Below, piece by piece: positions 1-4,139 of a stretch of 8,911 nt of DNA (positions within the stretch are counted from its first letter, which is position 1; the number at the start of each line of letters is the position of its first letter). The translations under genes were made by a program, and so were the position numbers. The notes below the pieces were generated by a model. It saw only the letters and a program-made list of their open reading frames with translations, was not told where the DNA came from and searched no databases. The DNA lies in NCBI GenBank assembly GCA_947259435.1, contig CAMYMP010000020.1, forward strand, positions 1 to 8,911. Direction: 5' to 3'. Source of the DNA: an uncultured Woeseiaceae bacterium (GTDB lineage Bacteria; Pseudomonadota; Gammaproteobacteria; Woeseiales; Woeseiaceae).

Positions 1-2
1 AT

Positions 3-146
3 CTCGACAACAGCTATCTGATTCGCAAACTCGAGGGTGGGCCCAACATCGTAGGCAGCCGCATGCCGCAGGGCGGACCTTTCCTCGATGCGGCAACGAT
101 CGACATGATTCGCCAGTGGATCATCGACGGGGCACCAAACAACTGA
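3..146 (+). CDS. C-terminal end of a c-type-cytochrome-like protein (partial)
   Basis: Only the last 47 codons are present; the gene begins before the window and the first whole codon is at position 3. The visible part reads SYLIRKLEGG, then GSRMPQGG, then a final helix IDMIRQWIIDGAPNN. This is the usual end of a cytochrome-c-like domain: a helix, a loop with Met in a RMP-x-GG setting that can act as the sixth haem ligand, and a closing helix with the W-I-x-x-G-A ending. The CxxCH haem motif would lie upstream, so haem binding cannot be confirmed here. Such domains occur at the ends of larger periplasmic proteins and in stand-alone cytochromes. The gene is convergent to the minus-strand operon and has no visible functional link to it. 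Confidence 0.7.
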   Translation, partial: LDNSYLIRKLEGGPNIVGSRMPQGGPFLDAATIDMIRQWIIDGAPNN

Positions 147-169
147 GGACACGACACCTCGTTGGGCAA

Positions 170-203
170 ACCTCCGGCTCGCGACAATCTCGTGGCCGGA
201 GGT
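170..203 (+). terminator. Candidate intrinsic terminator hairpin
   Basis: A perfect 9-bp inverted repeat, ACCTCCGGC (170-178) and GCCGGAGGT (195-203), encloses a 16-nt loop and lies 24 nt after the stop of the upstream gene. The stem is GC-rich. The downstream tract CTATGCTTAGTT is only weakly T-rich, so termination may be inefficient or the hairpin may serve as an mRNA 3' end. On the minus strand it is followed by TTTG and could also stop readthrough from the opposite direction. Confidence 0.5.
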
Positions 204-321
204 CTATGCTTAGTTAGGTGGCACCGACCGACCGCGCGGGAGATGCTGGCCGATGCAACACGCTGATGTGTTCTCTGACACAAAAGCAACACTTCATTCC
301 AAAGAAATGGACCTCAAAGAA

Positions 322-409
322 CTGGTGGCCAGGGGCAGACCGATTCGCGAAGCGAATCAGGACGCACAAAGTGCGCCCCGCAGGGGTGAGGATCGCCCCA
401 AGGCGATCC
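322..409. repeat. Tandem array of five short perfect hairpins with 3-4 nt loops
   Basis: Five perfect inverted repeats follow one another with almost no spacers. CTGG-TGG-CCAG is at 322-332, GATTCGC-GAA-GCGAATC at 342-358, CGCAC-AAA-GTGCG at 363-375, CCCC-GCA-GGGG at 376-386 and GGATCGCC-CCAA-GGCGATCC at 390-409. Loops are 3, 3, 3, 3 and 4 nt; spacers are 9, 4, 0 and 3 nt. Two plus-strand reading frames run through it, but they are made of the hairpins themselves and show no coding character. Possible identities are a dispersed intergenic repeat, a structured RNA or a processing site. The rest of the 147-580 gene-free stretch (204-321 and 469-580) shows only minor palindromes, such as GCCG-AGG-CGGC at 485-495. 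Confidence 0.7.
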
Positions 410-414
410 GAATC

Positions 415-468
415 AATCGAACCACCGACACGCGGATTTTCAGAAGTGCGATGGCAACCCACGAGCTA
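415..468 (-). other. Decayed tRNA-Phe-like sequence
   Basis: Read on the minus strand, positions 443-415 reproduce the 3' half of a gammaproteobacterial tRNA-Phe: the anticodon loop CTGAAAATCC (anticodon GAA), then CGCGTGTCGG, then GGTTCGATT of the T arm. Further upstream on the same strand TAGCTC (468-463) matches the start of the D arm, at 20 nt from TGAAAA where an intact tRNA has about 19. The rest does not fold: the 5' anticodon strand is not complementary to the 3' strand, the T-stem partner is missing (GATTCGG in place of a CCACC-like strand), and there is no acceptor stem. It is therefore a relic or a tRNA-derived piece of a repeat, not a working tRNA. Its T-loop end abuts the hairpin array. 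Family matching is from memory. Confidence 0.5.
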
Positions 469-528
469 GATTTTTCAGTAAGTTGCCGAGGCGGCCGTTG
501 CTCGATTTGGATGGCAGCGCATCACAAA

Positions 529-541
529 GCATTGCCAATGC
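529..541 (-). terminator. Weak hairpin downstream of the seven-gene operon
   Basis: GCATT-GGC-AATGC on the minus strand is a perfect 5-bp stem with a 3-nt loop, followed by TTTGTG. It lies about 40 nt past the stop of the last operon gene. The stem is short and the T tract broken, so this is at best a weak terminator; it may be one more member of the small-hairpin series of this intergenic region. Confidence 0.22.
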
Positions 542-580
542 ACGCAAGACTAACGCAGAGTTTTGATACAAGCTTAACTA

Positions 581-973
581 TCAGTCGCAGGTCACGGTGA
601 TAGCGCCGTCAATGAGCGTCTCCCCTGGAACTGCAAAGGTTCCGGTAACTGAAAACGAACTACCGGTAACAGTGACCGTCGGCTTCGGTGCTTCATCTGT
701 CCCAATAAGGACGATAAAGCCATCCTTCTGAGAACTCAGGTTACCAACAGCTGATGCATCGTCCGTTATATTGAATCCGATCGTGAGCATCGGATCGCCC
801 AAGCCGGTGAACGTCAGGGTCTCTACCCCTGCTTCACACTGTCCTGCAATCTGCCATTCACGGTCCGCCAGCTTCACGACAGCAATACCGCTGCTCGACG
901 TGTCGCCTGTTGCGCTACCGCACCCGGTAATCAGTAGAGCCAACGCCAATAAGTAGAGCCAATAATTAGTCAT
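581..973 (-). CDS. Small lipoprotein with an LpqH-like beta domain
   Basis: This is a 130-residue predicted lipoprotein. A short signal peptide with hydrophobic core YLLALALLITG ends in the lipobox ITGC (lipid Cys18), followed by a Ser/Thr-rich linker. Residues 29-130 look all-beta: QIAGQC (Cys46), TLTFTGLG, LTIGFNI, a GSSFSVTGTF strand pair and a final ITVTC (Cys129). The two mature cysteines could form a disulphide. The layout recalls the LpqH (19-kDa antigen) type domain, which also ends FxIxVTC; that likeness is judged by eye only. It is the last gene of the operon. Its ATG overlaps the preceding TGA by one base (TGATG), with GAGGA six bases before the start, so translation is probably coupled. 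The molecular role is unknown; the position after the lipobox (Gly-Ser, no Asp) would favour the outer membrane. Confidence 0.75.
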   Translation of the reverse strand: MTNYWLYLLALALLITGCGSATGDTSSSGIAVVKLADREWQIAGQCEAGVETLTFTGLGDPMLTIGFNITDDASAVGNLSSQKDGFIVLIGTDEAPKPTVTVTGSSFSVTGTFAVPGETLIDGAITVTCD

Positions 974-2109
974 CAGTCTTCCTCGAGGTCGAACCCGAAC
1001 TCCGCTGCCATGTCGTTCGTGTCATCCTGGAACGCGGCCCTTTCGTCGTCTGATTTCTGCATTTGTTCGATCTCCGCCTGCATCGTATTTTTTAGTTCAC
1101 GATTCGACGCCGCCTGTTCTCGTTCTGCGAGTTCGGCCGCCTGCTCCCGGCGATCGTCATTGCCCACCGCATCAAAGTACGCACGTGCGAGCGCGTACTT
1201 TTGTTGTGACATGAAGGCCTCGGCACGCATATTGCCCTGCGCCTTGAGACGTTCGATCTCCTGCGGATGCTGACGTAGCCGCGCGATACCGTTTGCAAGT
1301 GCACCCGCGGCCCAGTCGACGCGCAATGATTGCTGAATGGCGTTGTCGATCGCGACGAGCTCACGGTAACGCGACGTCTCAGCTTCAAGCCAGTAATCCG
1401 TGATTCGCGGGTAGTGCGGCGCAAGATGCGCACGCAGCCGGTCGTCAAAGCCGGTGAGTTTGTCGATGCCGGCGAGTTCCTCATTTAGCAGCGGAGCGGT
1501 ATCGTCGATTAGGTTCTGATGTCTGCCGTAGTCGCTGTCACGCTGCCTTTCGAGTTGCTGCAAACGATGATTTACCATCCCCCGCAGGTCACGACGGATG
1601 TCCCGATCCCTGAGTTGGTCTACCGCATAGTCGAAGCTGTGTTCGAGGAACGCATCGTAGCCGTTGCTGAGTAACAACAGTTGCAGCGCACCGCGCGACA
1701 AGGCACCAGCCTCCTGGGGCGATTCGCTGGGCAGGTAGTGGCCGGCCGCCATCAACTGCGCGGCATGTTTGTCGGCGACGACCCGCAATTTATCAGCAGC
1801 TTGCCGATAGATCTTCTTGTCCGCACAGCGTTGAAAGCTGTAATTTATGCCGTTATACACAAAGGGTCGAAAGACCTTGATGTACCAGGATGCCGCTTCA
1901 GCCAGCCTGCCCGAATCTGCTGCCGAATCTCCCTGTTCGATAAACCTCGGGAGAGCCCGGTTATGCACCGTCCGGATGGTTTCCCGCTGCTCCGGGCGAA
2001 CGTGCCCGCCGGGTTCTGCTGTGCAGACCGTGTTTGCGGTCACTGCGGTTGAAGCGAGCAAAAGCATGGCCCCGCAGGCCAGATTGCATTTCCAATATTT
2101 GCTCAGCAT
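973..2109 (-). CDS. Exported alpha-helical protein, possibly TPR-like (unknown function)
   Basis: This 378-residue protein has a signal peptide (basic MLSKYWK, hydrophobic core GAMLLLASTAVTA, likely cleavage near residue 25) and no lipobox. The mature part is almost wholly helical and highly charged. Two stretches read like single tetratricopeptide units: FIEQGDSAADSGRLAEAASWYIKVF (about 56-80) and MSQQKYALARAYFDAVGNDDRREQAAEL (about 300-328). The last 60 residues form a likely coiled coil ending in a very acidic FDLEED tail. Two early cysteines lie at about residues 29 and 93. I do not recognise the family; a periplasmic scaffold for the neighbouring exported proteins is a guess. It starts 9 nt after the DUF4412 gene's stop, with only a weak AGG at 8 nt, and its stop overlaps the next start, so it depends on the operon for expression. 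Confidence 0.75.
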   Translation of the reverse strand: MLSKYWKCNLACGAMLLLASTAVTANTVCTAEPGGHVRPEQRETIRTVHNRALPRFIEQGDSAADSGRLAEAASWYIKVFRPFVYNGINYSFQRCADKKIYRQAADKLRVVADKHAAQLMAAGHYLPSESPQEAGALSRGALQLLLLSNGYDAFLEHSFDYAVDQLRDRDIRRDLRGMVNHRLQQLERQRDSDYGRHQNLIDDTAPLLNEELAGIDKLTGFDDRLRAHLAPHYPRITDYWLEAETSRYRELVAIDNAIQQSLRVDWAAGALANGIARLRQHPQEIERLKAQGNMRAEAFMSQQKYALARAYFDAVGNDDRREQAAELAEREQAASNRELKNTMQAEIEQMQKSDDERAAFQDDTNDMAAEFGFDLEED

Positions 2110-2118
2110 CTTTGCTGC

Positions 2119-2875
2119 CTAGTTCTTGAACAGCTTGGAGAGACCCTTGCGAACCTCGCTGCGCGTCTCCTCGACGACTGCCTGCTCGGCCTCATCCTTT
2201 GCCACGTCTTCCATGGCCTCGCCCATGGTGGGCTCGTCGTAGCCCGAATATTGTGACTGTTGTGTCGCCTGCCGCTGACTCGTCGGACTTTGCCTCATGC
2301 CCATACCAAAACCGAGCTTCGAGTAGTTGCCAGGCACTTCGAACAACGCCGGATCCTGCTCACCGATTTCAAGGTCTCGCATCGTGAAGACCATGCGCTC
2401 GCCTTTCTGGCCACGCGATTTGTAGATCATGTCGACCTTCATCAGGATGCCGTCGTCGCTGACCCAGTAGTAACCGCCGGCCTTACCGCCCTTCGCGTCT
2501 TTGAACTTCGCCCGGTACTTCGCGGCCGACTTTGGAGACGTCGGAAAACGACAGGTTCGCGCCGCCCGCCATCACTTCGTCGGCCTTGACCTTCTTGTAA
2601 GCGTTCATCTGTGGCATCAGCATGTAATTGACCCCGAGGTCTTCGCGCGTGATCACCGTCATCGTACGACCAGCCATCGTCATGTCCATGCGCATTTTCT
2701 GCGGCGCCTGGCGGACGAACATGTCTACCTTGCCGTCCTTGGACTCGATGTGGCGCGTGCCACTGAATGACGCATCGGGATTAATGCCGAACTTTTCCAT
2801 CTGCTCGCGGACATCCCCAGCCTGGGCCACCGCGCAAAACGCCGCGCCAAAAATTACAAAAATCAGTTTACGCAT
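2119..2875 (-). pseudogene. DUF4412-type exported protein, interrupted by a frameshift
   Basis: Two reading frames together make one protein. The first (2875-2483, 130 codons) has a signal peptide MRKLIFVIFGAAFCAVAQA, then KMRMDMTMAGRTMTVITRED and NYMLMPQMNAYKKV, the hallmark of DUF4412 proteins, which adopt a LolA-like beta fold. It then runs out of homology at GRE and stops at 2485-2483. The second frame resumes as KYRAKFKDAKGGKAGGYYWV, then GILMKVDMIY, FEVPGNYSKL and a C-terminal helix EETRSEVRKGLSKLFKN that also suits the family, ending at 2119. Both frames are open together only at 2486-2571, so the shift lies there. The second part has no ribosome site of its own. Total length is 757 nt, one base over a whole codon number. 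A strong AAGGAG stands 7 nt before the start. Either a real mutation (perhaps with a few residues lost) or a sequencing error. The DUF4412 name is from memory of motifs. Confidence 0.75.
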
Positions 2876-2929
2876 CGTGATGCTCCTTAATAGTCGTCTG
2901 TCGATAACTGTGTGACAGCCTGTTTTACG

Positions 2930-3556
2930 TTATTCGCGGCACGTGACGCGCAGCGAAATGTGAGCGGATTCACCCTCGGTCTTGCCCGGCCAGTCGCCAT
3001 CAACCCGGCCGGCCCACTCGAAGCGTTCGCCGTCGAAAGCCACGCTGTCTTGGATGTACGCCTCCCAAAATCCATCGCTACTCGAGAAGTAGAGCTCGAC
3101 GCGCTTGTGGCTACTTCTGCCCCGGATACTCAACATGCCGTCCCGCTGATCAGGTCCGTACTGCGCCCCGATGCTGAAGTCACCGCCGTCCAACAGGGTT
3201 GTGTCGCATTCGGTTACCTGCAATTGATAAGTTTTGCCGATGATGGAGACGTTGGCCTGGCCGAGACCGGCCGTCCTTGCTTCGAACTCGCGTGCTGCCA
3301 CTGCCTTTTCGGCTGCCTCCGCGGCCCCGACCTGTTGTGCCTTGCCCTGCACCATCGCTTCTACCTGGTCAACCTGGCTCTGATCCATTCCCGCGGCTTC
3401 CATGTACTCGCGCATTATTTGCAGTTGTTGTTCGGCCAGTTCTTCAGCGCCCTGGGCGTAAGCCGCCTGTACAGATAGCGTCAGCATCGGTACCAGGAGA
3501 AGCCTCGCTGCGACCCAGCGAACAGGCTTCGGTTCGCCATTCGATTTTGTCGTCAT
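2930..3556 (-). CDS. Exported protein: helical N-terminus plus Cys-paired beta domain
   Basis: This 208-residue protein starts MTTKSNGEPKPVRW, has a hydrophobic core ARLLLVPMLTLSV and a clear signal-peptidase site AYA|QG after residue 34. Residues 36-95 are Ala/Glu/Gln-rich and strongly helical, a likely coiled coil (ELAEQQLQIMREYMEAAG, then an Ala-rich stretch). Residues 101-208 are a beta domain: VSIIGKTYQLQVTEC (Cys117), DFSIGAQYG, DGMLSIRG, VELYFSSSDG, FEWAGRV and a final SLRVTC (Cys206). This end resembles those of the 182-aa and 130-aa operon proteins. The frame is open up to 3730, but the start at 3556 is chosen because AGGAGG stands 8 nt before it and the signal peptide begins there; the longer form would overlap the previous gene and hide the signal sequence. 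The binding partner is unknown. Confidence 0.8.
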   Translation of the reverse strand: MTTKSNGEPKPVRWVAARLLLVPMLTLSVQAAYAQGAEELAEQQLQIMREYMEAAGMDQSQVDQVEAMVQGKAQQVGAAEAAEKAVAAREFEARTAGLGQANVSIIGKTYQLQVTECDTTLLDGGDFSIGAQYGPDQRDGMLSIRGRSSHKRVELYFSSSDGFWEAYIQDSVAFDGERFEWAGRVDGDWPGKTEGESAHISLRVTCRE

Positions 3557-3564
3557 GTTCGTGT

Positions 3565-3570
3565 CCTCCT
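3565..3570 (-). promoter_or_regulatory. Shine-Dalgarno site that fixes the start at 3556
   Basis: AGGAGG on the minus strand, 8 nt before the ATG at 3556-3554. It is a perfect match to the anti-Shine-Dalgarno core and lies inside the longer open frame, so it argues for the shorter 208-residue protein. Confidence 0.75.
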
Positions 3571-3590
3571 GCTTTGTTCGGGGCGCATTG

Positions 3591-4139
3591 TCAGCATTCG
3601 ATTCGAACCTCGAATGGCAGGACGTCATCTCCATCCAACGGTGCCGACTCGCGTGTGCCGTCGGGCTTGGGCAACAACAGGTTGCCCTCGAGCGTTCCCG
3701 ACGCCGTAAAAACATCGCCGTCTTTTTCAACCGACCCTTCGTGGAGCTTCCAGTGCTCGCCGTATCCGTCTCGCTCGAATAGCGCGGACGCCGTATTAAA
3801 TGACTGCCCGCCCGTCATCGCTGGATCGTAGGTTTTCAGCGTGACGACGGGATAGTCGCTGCGCTTCTGTGAGTCACTGGCTATTGCCGTGGCGGTCGAG
3901 GTTCCAAAGCAGATGACAACTCCCAGCTCGAACTCATCTTGGCCGAGCTGGAATTGCCCTCTTTTTGTTTTTTTGTTTTTACGGTCGATTTTTATCGCCG
4001 CGACTGCTTCGCTTGGTCCGGCGTCGATGCCACTCTGCGACGGTGTTTCATTCTCGGTACAACCGAACAGACAAACGAGACATCCGATAAAGCCAATCGA
4101 AAACCGTTGCCCGCGGTAAATGACTTTGGCTCCACTCAT
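3591..4139 (-). CDS. Lipoprotein with a terminal-Cys beta domain
   Basis: This is a 182-residue predicted lipoprotein. The signal sequence SIGFIGCLVCLFGC gives a lipobox LFGC (lipid Cys27), followed by an acidic linker. A lysine-rich patch DRKNKKTKRG (52-61) is coded by an A-rich tract. The beta domain covers about 62-182: FELGVVIC (Cys77), YPVVTLKTYD, VFTASGTLEGNLLLP and a last strand PFEVRIEC that ends on Cys182. The Cys pair and the ending SGxLxG...FEVRxxC match the style of the two smaller beta-domain proteins in this operon. The frame extends 11 codons upstream, but the ATG at 4139 is preferred because it overlaps the preceding stop as ATGA, the classic coupling arrangement. It is followed 34 nt later by the 208-residue gene. 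Function not recognised; probably membrane-anchored in the periplasm or outer membrane. Confidence 0.78.
   Translation of the reverse strand: MSGAKVIYRGQRFSIGFIGCLVCLFGCTENETPSQSGIDAGPSEAVAAIKIDRKNKKTKRGQFQLGQDEFELGVVICFGTSTATAIASDSQKRSDYPVVTLKTYDPAMTGGQSFNTASALFERDGYGEHWKLHEGSVEKDGDVFTASGTLEGNLLLPKPDGTRESAPLDGDDVLPFEVRIEC

Noticed and set aside
415..468. Functional tRNA-Phe on the minus strand
   Set aside because: Anticodon, T and acceptor stems cannot pair, so only a relic is claimed.
218..600. Two overlapping plus-strand open frames (83 and 115 codons) in the gene-free stretch
   Set aside because: They run through the hairpin array and the antisense of the tRNA-like relic, lack ribosome sites and show no domain; the sequence is explained by the repeats.
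2486..2571. Programmed ribosomal frameshifting to join the two DUF4412 halves
   Set aside because: I see no canonical slippery heptamer in the right phase and no Shine-Dalgarno-like stimulator in the overlap; a mutation or sequencing error is simpler.
2898..2918. Inverted repeat CTGTC/GACAG after the 208-residue gene
   Set aside because: Only 5 bp with an 11-nt loop, no T run, and inside the operon; not a terminator.
3557..3730. 58-codon upstream extension of the 208-residue exported protein
   Set aside because: It overlaps the preceding gene in another frame, is Arg/Cys/Ser-rich noise, buries the signal peptide, and skips the perfect AGGAGG at 3565-3570.
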